Counted from the stretch's first letter, positions 22,270 through 33,965 are shown. The stretch is 64,000 bases of DNA from Monodelphis domestica (GCF_027887165.1 NC_077230.1:347247798-347311797), one strand, 5' to 3'. Program-made: numbers and translations. The notes: generated by a model from the sequence alone, not told the origin.

Positions 22270-22600
22270 GACCTCTATTAATTCATGTTAAGTCAACAAA
22301 GAAATATTAGATGCCTACTTTGTGCATGGCCCTCAGCTCTCTACTGGGCATACAGGATAAAGAAGGACAATGGGCTTTGCTTTCAAGGAAGAGATATTTT
22401 GGAAGTGAAGATCCCAGGAAGGTCAGTACACAAATAACTATTAGACAAAGGAAAGGTCTTTCCAGGCAGAATGGTATGAGACATCAGAAGAGGGGATGGC
22501 CACTTTTCCCTAGAGGATCATGGAAGGTTTCAATGAGGAGGCAGCCAGCTGTGCTGGGGATTGAAGGAAAGGATGAATTTCAAAAGACCAAGATATAGGG
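22270..22600 (+). mobile_element. Long marsupial interspersed repeat (family C), partial
   Basis: Family C, defined here: starts like GCACCTACTATGTGCCAGGC and continues CCTGCCCTCAAGGAGCTTAC, then a 500-base 3' part reading as AGGTTATGAAGGGCTTTGAA and GAGGATTTTATATTTGATG. Other copies are at 1..160, 2725..2850, 4840..4985, 32240..32820, 33225..33345, 37000..37620, 47440..47780, 50580..50880 and 62320..62740. The class is unknown to me; L2-related is likely. Confidence 0.55.
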
Positions 22601-22639
22601 GGCCTTTGAACTGGGAAAATCTTTTATTCTCGGTGTGGA

Positions 22640-23110
22640 GTATGGCTATAGGAAGGACATGGGATTTGAAATCAGAAGACCTGGGTTCAAATCTTGGCCT
22701 GTATGAGTTTGGGCAAGTGCTGTAATATTCCTACGCCTCTGTTTCATCATCTATAAAATGAGGGGGTTGGACTCTGTGACTTCCAAAGTCCTTCCAAGTC
22801 CACATTTATGCTTTTATGATAAATCTATAAGGCTCTGAGGATAAGATCAGGGGATATCAGGTGGCCCAGAATGTCTGAAACAAAATGTACATAGAGGCGA
22901 AATTGTGTGAAATAGAGCTGGAAAGGTAGTTTGATAGATCAGAGTCAGATTGTGGAAGACCTTACCTTCTAGGCTATGAGACCTTGGGCAAATCCCTTCT
23001 CCAATCCAAGCCTCAGTTTCTTTCTCTGTTAAAAGGGGATAATGATCCCTGCATGGTCTATTGTGAGGATAGAGTGAGATAACCTTTGGAAATGATAAAG
23101 CCCTATGGAT
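22640..23110 (+). mobile_element. MIR-like SINE copies
   Basis: Two copies: GAAGACCTGGGTTCAAATCT with TTTCATCATCTATAAAATG, then ACCTTGGGCAAATCCCTTC with GGGATAATGATCCCTGC. Confidence 0.65.
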
Positions 23111-23377
23111 ATGGTAGCTAAAATGAAATCACTCCCCAAAAGAATTCTTAGCTGCTCAAAAGCTCCCCAATCCCCTCTAGCCTAGCCCCTGAAGGCCTAC
23201 TGTTTCCTTTTCTCACTCCACACCCTGTCCCCCAGTTCCAATTCTTCCTTGACCAGCCCTCCCAGGTCTAGGAGATTTGCCATTCTTCTGGGCAATGGAG
23301 GGCAGGGAGTAGTAGACAATGGGGAATTCTCCCCTAGGTTGGGGCCTCTCTAATGGGCTGGAGGGAAGGGGGGGTCA

Positions 23378-23690
23378 ACAGGACAATCCAGAGGAACTTA
23401 TGAGAAAGAATGCTATCCACATCCAGAGAAAGAACTGTGGAAACAGAAATGCAGAAGAAAAACATAGATCGATCCCATGGTTCAATATGGATATGATTGG
23501 GGTTTTGCCATTAAAAGATCACTCTACAGCAAATATGAATAACATGGAAATAAGTTTTGAACAATGATACATATATAACCCAGTGGAACTGCTTGTCAGC
23601 TGGGGGGGGGGGAGGAAGAGGGGAGAATCATGTAAGTGGAAAAATATTCTAAAGAAAAAAAGAAAAAGAAAAGAAAAGGGAGGTCAAACC
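23378..23690 (+). mobile_element. 5'-truncated L1 LINE 3' end
   Basis: AATGCTATCCACATCCAGAG, ATGGTTCAATATGGATATGA and a G-rich run before AAAAATATTCTAAAG and an A-rich tail. Short flanking GGTCAA on both sides may be the target duplication. Confidence 0.8.
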
Positions 23691-24467
23691 ATCACCAATG
23701 CATGGGAAAATAAGGCAGTTCTAGGAAGAAACAGAGACATCCTCATTAGTCTCTCCCCTTCCCCCTCAGCCAACCAGCTCCCTCCAGGATGGCAGGGGGA
23801 AGGGAGGAAGTCAGAGAAGTTGGCACAAGAAGATTCCAAATGAGTCCCTGGGTCAGGCTCTTCTGGCTAGGCTTCTACACTCTTCCAATGAAACCCAGCC
23901 AGGGACAAAACCACAAATAGCTTTGGCTGGGTCTTGAGTCTGGTACTCAGAGCCCAGTCCTGAGCCTTGAGTACAGCCCAAAGATCCCACATCCTAGAGA
24001 CAAACCCAGACCCCAAGTCCAGAATCTAGCCTCACCCAGGAGAGATCTTTTTCAAGAAAAGGGCCATGAGAGATTTGAGAAGAGAATGTTCACTTGTGTT
24101 ATCAGGAAAGGCTTCATGGAAGAGAGAGATGGCAGCTGAAATGTGCCTTGAAGGAAGAGAATTTCAACAGCAAAAGTGTATATAAAATGATGGGTGGGAG
24201 AGTCCTTTCCCAGTATGGGGGTTCCCCTATATAGGCAAAGGTATGGAGATGGAAGAAAGCAGAATGTTATGGAGGAAGGGGTATGAGAATCACGTCCTTT
24301 CCACAGCTCATAGATCACAGGCTGGGTTCTAGAGTTAGAATACAAACCCAGGCCTTCCTAAGTGCAAGTCTAGAATCCTGAGCCCAGAGCCCAACCAAAG
24401 AACCCAAAGCATCACAATATCACAGGATTTAGAGCAGAAAGAGACCTTAGAGATTACATAGTTATAG

Positions 24468-24680
24468 GGTTGTTTGTTTGTTTGTTTTTTTAAACCATTA
24501 CTTTCTGTCTTAGAACCAATAGTAACAGCTCCAAGATAGAAGAGTAGCAAGGGCTAGACAATGGGGGTTAAGTGACTTACCCAAGATAACACAACTAGGA
24601 AGTGTCTGAGACCAGAGTTGAACCCAGGACCTCCCATCTCTAGACTTAGTTCTCTATCCACAGAGCCATCTAGCTGCCCT
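24468..24680 (-). mobile_element. tRNA-headed SINE, type A
   Basis: Antisense; begins with a (TTTG)n tail and ends CATCTAGCTGCCC. Confidence 0.88.
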
Positions 24681-24696
24681 AAGTATTGGGTTTCTG

Positions 24697-24949
24697 CACC
24701 GAGAAAAAGCAACTGCCTGAATACAGAGGTTGAGGGGACATGACAGAGGATAGACTCTAAATGAACACTCTAATGCAAATACTATCAACAAAGCAATGGG
24801 TTCAAATCAAGAAAACATCTAATGCCCAGTGGACTTACGCGTCGGCTATGGGGGGTGGGGGGGGGAGGAAAAGAAAATGATCTATGTCTTTAACGAATAA
24901 TGCTTGGAAATGATCAAATAAAATATATTTTAAAAAAAACATAAAAAAA
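24697..24949 (+). mobile_element. 5'-truncated L1-type element with 16-bp target-site duplication
   Basis: 253 bases with the L1 3' signature TACGCGTCGGCTATGGGGGG and a G run, ending AATAAAATATATTTTAAAA. AAGTATTGGGTTTCTG is repeated perfectly at 24681..24696 and 24950..24965. The first 60 bases (from CACCGAGAAAAAGCAACTG) I could not assign. Confidence 0.88.
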
Positions 24950-26151
24950 AAGTATTGGGTTTCTGAACTTTTTTGATGACCTAGATCCCTTTTGTCCAAT
25001 CTGGGACAATCTATAGACCCCTTCTCAGAATCTTATTTTTAAATGCATCAAATAAAATACCTAGGATGATGAAGGTAACCAATTATATTGAAATAACAGT
25101 CATTAAAATATTAAAGCGCCCAGATCAAGGATCCCAGTGTAAGAATACCATCTCCTAGTTGGAGATCCTCATTGTCAAGAAGAAGCTGAGTCAAAAGAGA
25201 ACAGTTGACTTGACTGATAGAGCTGGATTTTCATTGGGATCATCAGACTCAGAACTTGGGTCTCCAAGACAATTCCCATAGACCCAGTAGCCAGCGAGGC
25301 CAAGGTTTGGAAGCAAAAACAATGCAAAATGTGGAGAGAAGTAGTTTCCAGTCCTTTGCTCTCATGGCTACTCAGGTCTGGGCAAGGCGGGAGGGGATGG
25401 GGAGAAGAAAAAAGAAATGGGACCTAGAGGGGGAGAGTCAGACAGAAAGAAGAATCCTACAGAACATCTGCTGATCCTATCTGGGCAGTTCATGTGGGTC
25501 CCAGGTCAAACTTCCCCCAATAGATACTTGGTCCCCTTATTCTGACCTCCAAAACACTGCCTCCTCCAAGAAGTCCCTGCTTCCCACCCTAACTCCTTGC
25601 ATTTTGCCTCTCTCCAGCCAAAAGACAGTCAGCACCTACTTCTTCCCTTAAGAACATGGTGGGAAGAAAGTCTGGGCTACACTAGAGGCATGGGCTGAGG
25701 GATAGTAGAGTCCTTGGGGCCTTATGCTGCCCAAGCCAGTTAAACCTGCCTTAGCTTAGCAGAGAAGGGAGGTAAAGGGATGTGACAGCGCATATATGTT
25801 AGGACTCAATGATAACGTCTGTGCAATCGACCTCTTCCAGGTAGACTGGAAAAGGGACTCCAATCGCAAGAACAGATATTAATTCTTTGAGAGGAAAGGA
25901 GAACACATTGTGAATAGACAGTCCTTTCTGAATAAACAACTCATTTGATAACCCACAAGGACCATTGGTGAGTTCATATTCCCTTACAATAGATAGTATT
26001 CCTTTACAAATGGATAGGAATCCTTTGTAATTAGCACCTGTTACTGGTTCCGTACAAGCAAATGGCGTTCGAATCCATGGCGTTTGGGCTCAATGCCTTC
26101 TCCCTAGCATTGCCCCTTCCCTGTGACCCTGCCACCCCAACCTCCCTCAAC

Positions 26152-26157
26152 ACTTAC
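26152..26157 (-). promoter_or_regulatory. ARHGEF17: Splice donor of ARHGEF17 exon 1
   Basis: On the minus strand the exon ends CAAGTG, followed by GTAAGTG, a near-perfect donor. It cuts after a whole codon (phase 0) at the same point, after KPQV, where human exon 1 ends. Without splicing the frame would run 17 more codons into the intron before a stop at 26104, so any longer reading of this exon includes intron. Confidence 0.9.
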
Positions 26158-29100
26158 CACTTGCGGTTTACTCTGGCTCTGTCTCCTTTCAGCAGCAACT
26201 GGGTCTTCTGGGGGCCGGGCCACTTCCAGTGGTTTGGCTTCAGTGGAGGTTGGTGTGGCTGGAGTGGATGGGGACACATCTGTGGGCCCAGGAGCAGGGG
26301 ACTCACTGGAGTGGAGGGTTAGCATGTACTGCTTAGTAACGTCCTCCAGGGAGGGCACATGGAGGGCTGGATAGACCTTATTTGTGGATCCTGATGGCCC
26401 AGTGCCTGTGGCTTTTGGTTCAGGGGCCTCAATGGGGATGAAGGCAGCCGGTTCACTGGCATGTCGGACATGGCGGGAGCCAGAATGGGCCCTCCCCAGT
26501 GTGGCTGAGTCTTCCTCTTTTCGGAACTCCTGGTGACTGCTACGGGCTGGCCTTTTCTTGGAGCCCCGGCGGGCAAGCCGTGGGGACAGCACATCAGCTA
26601 GCTTGGGGTCAAGGCGGAAATCCAGAGGGGTAGTGGCTGGCAAAGTTTTGGGTAGAACTCTCTCAGATTGAGCCCTGGTCTTTCCTGGTTCACCCGACTG
26701 ATGTTCCAGCAGGATGGGCTCGCTGCTGGCGGGGGGGAGGGCTGCCTCCAGTATGGGCTCCCCACCAGGGCCCTCAAACCCAGAGCCAGCTTGCTGCCCA
26801 CGCCGGCTGGGGTCACTCAATGACTTCTTCTTGGCTGCTCTGCCATGGGTTCGTTCATCCACTGCCCGGCCCAGGGCACCTGGCTGGTGGACCACACTCT
26901 GGATCACTTCCTGAAAGTCCTTCCCACCATCACTACCAATAGAGGAGTCACTGGCCCCACCAACTCCACAATCCACCAAGGCCACGGCCGATGCTGTGGG
27001 GAGCCCAGCCTTTGGACCCAAGGAGCCCAGCAAGTTACTGTCTACAGAGAAGCCTGAGGACTCCTCAAACGGGGCAGGCCGCCAGTGATGAGGCATTGGG
27101 TCACTCAGGGAACGATAGGCCTCCCCAGCCTCCCCATTGCTGAGGTCCGTTCCACCAAGGCCTATGGGGGGGCCCTTCCGACGCCTACGAAGTGCACCTG
27201 GGGTTCCTGGAGCATCCAGGGGCCCAGTGGGGGGGACTCGGCCTCCCTCTGCTTGAGGGCCACTGGGATTTATCCTAGATGAGGTGAGGGGGAACTCACC
27301 AGACTTCCACTCTGACAGAGGCCCTAGGCCCCTGTAGGCAATACTAGCTGGTTCGGGTTCTGTCACAATGCCCTCATCTGTCAGACTGGACTCGTGGCCT
27401 GATAGTTCTTCCAGGGATCTCCGGCATGGAGAGCTTGAGGGCAGATGCAGGGCAGGGGGGGATCCTCCATCATCCCGCTGGGCCCCCATTTGGCTGATCT
27501 TCTCAAATACTTGCCGGGCTTCCTGCACATATTGGTCCTGCACAACTTCAGGGAGCCCATCCTCTTCATCCTCTTCCTCAGCCCTCCGCCTTGCAAGGAG
27601 CAGTTCTGAGGAGCTGGGCTTCAGTGCCCCTGTCCGGGAGAGCCTTCGAGGGGAGGGTGTTTCTGAGCAGGAGAATGATTTGGCCCGGCGCAATGTGGCT
27701 GTGAGGTCTTTGAGGGTTGGTCGAGTGCCCAGAACCTGCTTGGCTGGGACAAGTAGGGGTCCCCGGTGCCCAGCCAGTTCATTATCCTCAGAGGCATCAC
27801 TGCAGCTTTGTGGCGCTCCATCGTGGTCCCCAGGTCGCCGGCCACTCCGACGAACCTTCAGCTCGGAAAGGTCAGAACGGAGAAAACTTAGCAGAGTCAG
27901 TGTCTCACTGGCAATGTCAGGGTTTGACAGAGACTTTCGCTGCCGGCTTTTCTCCAGCTCCATGGCTTTGTAGCTGGGTTCCAGAGCCTCAGTAGGGCTG
28001 TCTCTCTGCCCTTTGCCCATGCACACCAGAGGCTTTGGCCGTGCATGGGTCTGAGGTCGGAGGAAACCATCCCCTGTACCAAAGCTGGGGGATCGATACA
28101 AGCCCCAACTTCCTCGTCCAGTCCAGAGATCCTCCTCCTTCAGTTTCTCTGTACTAGAGTGGCGGCCAAGACTGGCCACATAGGGTGGAAAGCTCACCTT
28201 GGCCACCCGGGAGACCATGGGGAAGGTGCTCCCAAAACTGTCTGGCACGCCCCTGGTGAGCTGCCTAAGGCCTTCCTGTGACCCTCCGGAAGCCTGGGGG
28301 CTCTCCGATACACATCCGGGCCTCTGGGGGTCCAGGCCCTGACCTTCAGGGGTCCACTCAGAAGAGTCCATCCTGCCCGGTTTTAACCCATCATTGTCCA
28401 GATCCCACCTCCCTGCAGAGGCCTCTTTCCTGTAAGAGGAAGCCTGGAGTTTACCTTCTTCCTTCAACTGGTCTCCTTCACTGCCAGAACCTCCGGAGGG
28501 CTGGGCCCCTGGGCTGGGGGCAGCAGAGATCCCTGGGCCCCCAGCCTGATCTTCCTCCTCGCTGGAGCTCTCTCCTCTGCTCAGACTCTGGCTGACAGGA
28601 TAGAAGGCAGTGGCAGGAGAGGAGGAGGAGGAGCAGACAGAGGCCTGGGGGCCGGCGTGTGGTTGGCAGTAACTATGCCAAGAATGTGAACTATCCGCCT
28701 GCTGCTGCCTCCTCCCCTCGGCCTGGGCCCGGGGCAGGGGGGACCGAAGGCCAGAGAGGGGGAAACAGGTCCTGGGGGGAGGAGGAGGCGGCTGATGGCG
28801 GCTAGGGGGCTCTTCTGGGCTTTGAGCCCCGTCGTCTCTGGTGGGGGAAGCAGAAGCCGGGCTGGATGACCCCCATAGGCCATCGGGGCTAGGCCGTCTG
28901 TAGTTTTGGCCTCCGAAGAGTTTGCTCATCTCCGTGACGCTGGGCCAGTGGCCCGAGGGCTCCGACCCGGGTCCGCCCCCACCGACTCCGGCTCCTTCTT
29001 CAGACGCAAGCTGACCCCTGCGGAGCTCCGACGGCGCCCCCTCCCGGCCCCGCATCCAGTGGGCCTCTTCCTCGTTGGGGGAGTCCGTCCCAGGGATATG

Positions 29101-29424
29101 GCTCTGGCTCCGACTCCTGCTCCGGGACCCTCGGCCAGCGCAGTCGAAGCGCTGGGACAATTGGCGGACGGATGGCGAGAGGCTGCGCAGAGGCCTTGGG
29201 GAGGACGTCGCCGCAGACCTCGAGCCCCCCGACGCCAGTTTAGATACCCGTCGGGAGGCCGCCAGGGTGGCGGTGCCAGGTGCCCGCCGCCGAAGCCCGG
29301 GGGACGAGGAGGTTGTCTCCTCCACGCAGTCCGCCCGGTCGGAGCCTGGCCCGCCGCTCCAGCGCTCCAGCCGTTTGAACGAGATGCTCCGGTAGAGCGG
29401 GGGTGGGGGCGGCCCGTCGGTCAT
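26158..29424 (-). CDS. ARHGEF17: ARHGEF17 (TEM4/p164-RhoGEF), first coding exon only
   Basis: Seen: one open frame of 1089 codons from ATG 29424 to a splice donor. The start is firm because TGA-GCC-ATG puts an in-frame stop two codons upstream. The N-terminus LYRSISFKRLERWSGGPG (residues 10-27), RRVSKLASG (58-66), PRPLRSLSPSVRQL (76-89), WPSVTEMSKLFGG (160-172), SLSNPDIASETLTLLSFL (498-515) and LKDLTATLRRAKSFS (571-585) match human ARHGEF17 as I recall it. The exon ends after ..SKPQV, where human continues DMRKHVAMTLL. The region is disordered, rich in Ser and Pro, with an SR run (about 97-108) and a proline run (212-217). Known: ARHGEF17 is a Rho guanine nucleotide exchange factor whose N-terminal part binds actin; the DH-PH module and C-terminal propeller come from later exons. 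Those exons are not in the window. The exon is intact, with no frameshift. P2RY6 lies upstream on the same strand. Confidence 0.95.
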
Positions 29425-30620
29425 GGCTCAGCCTGGGAGGGTACGGGGCGGGGGAGACCGGGCTTGGGGTGAAGGTTGGGGTTTCTTGGCTCTTCTAGGA
29501 AGGGAGGTGGTGGTGGTGATCCTCTGGGGGGAGAGGGCGGGCAGACGACTCAGAGATTCATTGCAGCCCTCTTCCCCCCTCCGCAGGAGGCCAACTCCAG
29601 TCTGGTCCCCCAATCACAGCCTTAAGGGGTTCGGAGTCCCCGCAGGAGCGGGTCCATTTACAACTCTGGGAAGGGAGGAAGGCTCCGCAGCTGAGGGTGG
29701 AGATGGGAAGGATGAGAACTTAGATGGGGAGGGATGAATGAGAGAGGGAGTTGGGAGGGAGGAGTATGGATAAGAGCTGAGGGGATGGGTGAGAGCTGGA
29801 AAGGACGGAAAAGAGCTGGGGGCTGGGGGGGGGGGAGATATGGAAGATGGCTGAGGAGGGAATGGATGGGAAAGATTGGATGAAAACTGATGCGAATGTA
29901 TTAGAGGGGGGCACAGAACTAAGGAGAGAAGGATGGAATGAAGTGAGAAGGAAGGGAGGGAGGGGAACTGCGAAGGAGGGAGAGAAGGAGCAGGGGAGAG
30001 AGGAGGGAGGAACTTGGGAAAGAGGGAAGGAGAGACGAGAGCTGGGAGGAGGGACAAGGGGGGACGCGGGGAGCTCTCGCGGCCCAAACTCTCTCCTCCA
30101 GCCCAAGCCTCTCCTGAGAACTAGCGAGAGAGCTAGAGAGCAACTAACTTTTCCCCGGCTCAAGTTTTCGCGTCCGCTTGCAGCCGGGAGGGCTGCGGCG
30201 GTGGAAGCTCCATAGTCCCGACAGGGCCCGGCGCGCTTCAGTCTCAGCCCCAGCCCCAGCTCCGGCCCCTGCCCCGGTCCACAGCCTCAGCCTCAGTCTC
30301 CACCTTTGCCCGGCCGGGGGGCATCGCGGCCCGGGGGCGAGGGCAGGGGCCCCGGGCTGCCCCCGCCCCCCGACAGCGATCCCCCTAGGGGGGCCTGCGG
30401 GAAGGGAGCTTCTTGGGAAAATCCTTTTCCTCTGGCTTCCCCCCTTCTCTCGCCGTTTCCCCCGCTTGCTTGGTCCCTCCTCCTCCTTCTCTCCTTCTCT
30501 CTTTTGTTGCCTGCAAATAAACTTTGCCGGGAGGAGGGTGGGAGGGAGGGAAGGAGGGAGAGGGTAGGCAGAGAGGGAGGGAATGGGCTGGGGAGGGGCG
30601 GGGCTTAGGCGAGGTGGGGG
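28660..30620 (-). promoter_or_regulatory. ARHGEF17: CpG-rich promoter and 5'UTR region of ARHGEF17
   Basis: By eye, CpG density rises sharply from about 28.66 kb, inside the coding exon, and stays high to about 30.42 kb. The rest of the window is CpG-poor. A GC box (GGGGCGGGGC) sits at 30595..30604, and imperfect CAGCCC/CTCAGC repeats run 30232..30302. The start codon has a good context (GCCATGA). No TATA box is obvious, which fits a CpG-island promoter. The transcription start cannot be placed from sequence alone. The boundaries are estimates. Confidence 0.75.
29690..30065 (+). repeat. Purine-rich (plus) / pyrimidine-rich (minus) tract in the ARHGEF17 5' region
   Basis: About 375 bases almost wholly A and G on the plus strand, with a run of eleven G near 29827..29837 and GGGAGG/GGAAGG blocks. 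It lies 270-640 bases upstream of the ARHGEF17 start codon, so the gene's sense strand is pyrimidine-rich here. Long frames called in it are low-complexity artefacts. Such tracts can adopt triplex or G-quadruplex forms; that they do so here is inference. Confidence 0.7.
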
Positions 30621-30939
30621 CCCACTCTACTCTAGGCGCTCTGGCTGGACTGGAACCCCCCAGTGACTGAATTCACTGGACTTAGAGAGCACGGGGGCGG
30701 GGTGGGGGAAGAGGAGGGGCGGTCCCAAACCTGGAGGCTGGAGAGTTGGGGGTGGGAGAGAAGGGCTGACCTAGCTTCTCCAGCCCCACCCCCACACCTC
30801 CCCAGTGCCCAGGCTGGGGGGGGGGGGAGCGGGGTTGGGGTGGCACCGCAGCCCTGCCCCTCCCCTCTTCTTCCCTTTCTTCTTGGGCTGGAACTCTCTA
30901 GGTTGGGCTGGGAGATGCAAAGAAGCGAAGCAGTCAAGA

Positions 30940-31215
30940 AGAACCTCCCATCTCCCATCTCTCTTCCCTCTACCCTTCCCTCCTCCTCCCTGCCTCCCTC
31001 CCTTCTATACCTTCTTCTCTTTCTCTCGCCTTCTCTCCCTTTTCTCTTGCCTTCCTCCTCTTTCCTTTCCTTTTCCTTCCCTCTCTCCTTTTTCTTTCCT
31101 TTCTCTCCTCTCCAACTTCTCTCATCTCCATTCTTCCCCGTTCCCATTCTATTCAACTTTTCCCCCTCTTTGACCCCCCCCTTCTTTTCCTTTCTTTGCC
31201 CCTTGACCTGGGGAA
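30940..31215 (+). repeat. Pyrimidine-rich low-complexity tract upstream of the CpG island
   Basis: About 275 bases of C and T blocks (TTCCCT, CTCCTT, TTTCCT) on the plus strand. Compositionally it is the mirror of the purine tract at 29.7-30.1 kb. Frames through it give only Ser/Pro/Phe/Leu or Lys/Arg/Glu/Gly low-complexity peptides. Confidence 0.7.
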
Positions 31216-31419
31216 ATGCTTTTCCTGATCTGAAAAAACGAGGATAGAACTTTAAAGTCCCTTCCACTTAGAAGTCCCTTCCCTCCTCCTCTTCTCCCCT
31301 CGACTCATTTTTTTCATTTTCCTTCCTCGTCTCTTCCCCACTCGCTGCTCTTGGGGCTGCGCTGCCCTCTGCTGACTGAATCGTATCATTCTGTATTGAG
31401 GAATCTAGCAGGGATTCTG

Positions 31420-31610
31420 ACTCCTAGAGCTGGACGAGACCTTAAAGGCCATCCGATGTGACTCCCTAATTTTACAGATAAGGAAACTGAGGCCCAGAGA
31501 GGTTAAGTGACTTACTTGGGAGTCACACAACTAGAAAACATTTAAGGTTGGATTTCAACCTAGGTTTTACTGACTGCAAGGCTCAATCAATAATATTCTC
31601 TTCACTAAAC
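31420..31610 (+). mobile_element. MIR-like SINE
   Basis: TAGAGCTGGACGAGACCTTA, AAGGAAACTGAGGCCCAGAG and TTGGATTTCAACCTAGG. Another copy is at about 32000..32170. Confidence 0.75.
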
Positions 31611-32239
31611 TAAACTGGGCACCATGAGTGAATAGTACCAGAGCCTGGGAGTCCAGGACTTGTTTTGCTACTGACTGGCTATATCTCCTTGAGTCTCAAT
31701 TTACCCCAAGGGAAAATCCTCTAGATAATCAAGATCACCCTTCCAATATAAAGAAAATGAAAAATAAAAGTCTAGCTTTAATGCCCTTGGTTAAGGAAAG
31801 CTTCTGACAGGAGGCATTCATGAGGGTGCCAATCCTCCTGGTGCAGGAGGGGATCAGTGGAGGAACAGGGAGGAACAGGAAATGGAGTCATAAGTTTCTT
31901 CAGTCCTTGAGTCAGAAGAAGAACAAGTCTATGTTCCTATCTCAGATTCAGTTTCCCCCTCTATAAAATCAGTGCCAAGAGTTCTGGATTCCAAGCTGGA
32001 TAAAAGATTTGAATCCTGGTTTTGTAATTTACTGCCCAAGTAAATTTGGAAAAATCATTTAACCTGTCTGAACCTAAGTTTTCTCATCTGTATAATGAAC
32101 AAATTGAAGTCGAGAACTTCTGAGGTCCCTTTCAACTTCAGATCTATGATCCTGTCATTTTCTCAGTTCTAAATCATGTAATCCTCTCTTCAAGGAAGGA
32201 AGGAAAGAAAGTAAAAAAAAAAGGAAGGAAGGGAGTACC

Positions 32240-32820
32240 TGTCTGCCCTCAGGGAGTTCATATTCTACAACTTGGACAAAATTTAAGCAAATATGAAAAA
32301 ATATAAAACAAATACATAGTAACTGTATATGTGTTTGTGCTCTATTTCGGGGGAGTCAGGAAAGATCCCATGTAGAAGTCAGAACCTTGGCTCAGCCCTG
32401 AAAGAAGTTTGAGATTCAAAGAATTGGGAGTGAAAAGAGAGTGCATTCCTAGCATCTGGGACAGCCTATGCAAAGGCCTGGAAACAGGAGATGGAATTTC
32501 CTGTGTAGGAAACAGTAAGAAGGTCAGTTTAGCTTAAAGGGAAAGTGTGTAAGGGAGAGTGCCATATAATGTATCTGGAAAGCTGAGTGAGAACCAGATG
32601 GTGAACGACTTTAAAAGTTAAACAGAGGAGTTTATATTTGATTCCAGAGACAGTAGGGAGCCATTCAGGATTTTTGAGTAGGGGAGTACCTAGTCAGTCT
32701 ATAAGAAGATCATTTTGGCATCTATATTACAGATGGATGGGAGAGGGGAGAGATGGAAGTCAGGAGAGCCCTAGGGTTGGTACTGGGACATATAAAGAGT
32801 TTAAATTAGATTCTACCTGC
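32240..32820 (+). mobile_element. Family C interspersed repeat
   Basis: CTGCCCTCAGGGAGTTCATA, CAAAGGCCTGGAAACAGGAG, GAGTTTATATTTGATTCCAG and AGAAGATCATTTTGGCATC in family order. Confidence 0.6.
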
Positions 32821-33394
32821 TTTTATAAGTGAGAATAACTGTCTCATCTCCCAAGGACCTTCTCAGACTCTCAGCTTCTCCAGGAATCCTTCCTTGATCA
32901 TCTCAGCTTTCATTAAGCTCTTTCTTCTTCCAGTCATTTAGCCTTTAGAGTCTGCCCTCTTTCATTAGGTGCTTCTTGTAACTATCCTGGTTTCTATTGT
33001 GTCTCATGTAAAGACAGTCTGGTGTAATAGAAAACACTTTGGATTCAGAGCAAAGGGTATATGAATTTGTGGATTTATCAGATCAGAAACAAGTTTGAGT
33101 GCCTTTAGCCAGAGAAAGCAAGTACCCTGCCTCCTTCTTGGACTTATTTTATTTGAGAGAGTCTTAGTCATGTGACTTTGGTTTAATGAGGTAGACTACA
33201 CAGAAGTATACAACTCTGCAGGCCTTAATGAATGAAAAGGCATTCATTAGATGCTTGTGTGTTAGGCACACTGTTAAGTGCTATGGATACAAATATAAAA
33301 ATGAGAAAGTGCTAGCTCTTAGGAACTTATGTTCTAATAATATCCATGTTCAAAGAGGATGGGCATCTCTAAGGTGAAGGTTTGCCATGGTCTT

Positions 33395-33965
33395 TTAAGA
33401 AAATTTATTTGTATTGTCATGCAAAACACACTTCCATATTGGTCACTATTATAAGAGCAAATTCATACATAACCAAAAATCCCAAATAAAACTGTAAATA
33501 CACTGATGTGAAAACAACTCCAACAGTTCTTTCTCTGCAGGTGGCTAGCATTCCCCATCATAAGTCTCTCAGGATTGTCTCAGATCATTGCATTGCTGAG
33601 AGGAGCCAAGTTTTCAAACAAACATTGTCCAGTATTGTCATTGTTGTGTACAGTGTTCTCCCAGTTCTGCTTATTTTGCTCTGCATTAGTTCCTGAAGCT
33701 CTTTCCAGTTTTTTCTGAAATCATCTTACTTATAATTTCTTAGAGCACAATAGAATTCCATCATCAACATATACCACAGTTTGTTCAGCCACTCCCCTAT
33801 TGATGAACATCCCCTCAGTTCCCAATTCTTTGCCACCACAAAAAGAGCCACTATCAATACTTTTGTATAAGTAGGTCCTTCCCCTTTTTAAATTATCTCT
33901 TTGGGATACAGACCTAGTAGTGGTATTACTAGATCAAAGTGGTATGCACAGTTTTATAGCCATTT
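33395..33965 (-). mobile_element. L1 LINE 3' fragment
   Basis: Antisense: CCAGTTCTGCTTATTTTGCT, CCACAGTTTGTTCAGCCACT and TCCCAATTCTTTGCCACCAC mark the end of L1 ORF2. It seems to lie within an RTE-like element. Confidence 0.8.

Larger units (their letters stand above)
1..26157 (-). other. ARHGEF17: ARHGEF17 intron 1 (5' portion)
   Basis: Everything downstream of the exon-1 donor to the left window edge is read as intron 1. I looked for the expected next exon (human DMRKHVAMTLLDTEQSYV, start of the DH domain) on the minus strand and did not find it, so exon 2 lies beyond the window. The intron consists largely of SINE, MIR-like, L2, CR1/L3 and L1 copies listed separately. Short repeat-poor stretches occur at 6.45-7.25, 8.88-9.60, 10.5-10.9, 11.35-11.95, 14.3-14.95 and 25.1-26.1 kb. 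Confidence 0.8.

Noticed and set aside
27368-29472. Long plus-strand open frames (201 and 188 codons) opposite ARHGEF17 exon 1
   Set aside because: They are shadows of the GC-rich ARHGEF17 coding strand, with no recognisable domains and no start or splice context of their own.
29614-31267. Frames of 120-211 codons on both strands around the CpG island
   Set aside because: They lie in purine or pyrimidine low-complexity DNA and translate to Ser/Pro/Leu or Lys/Arg/Glu/Gly runs.
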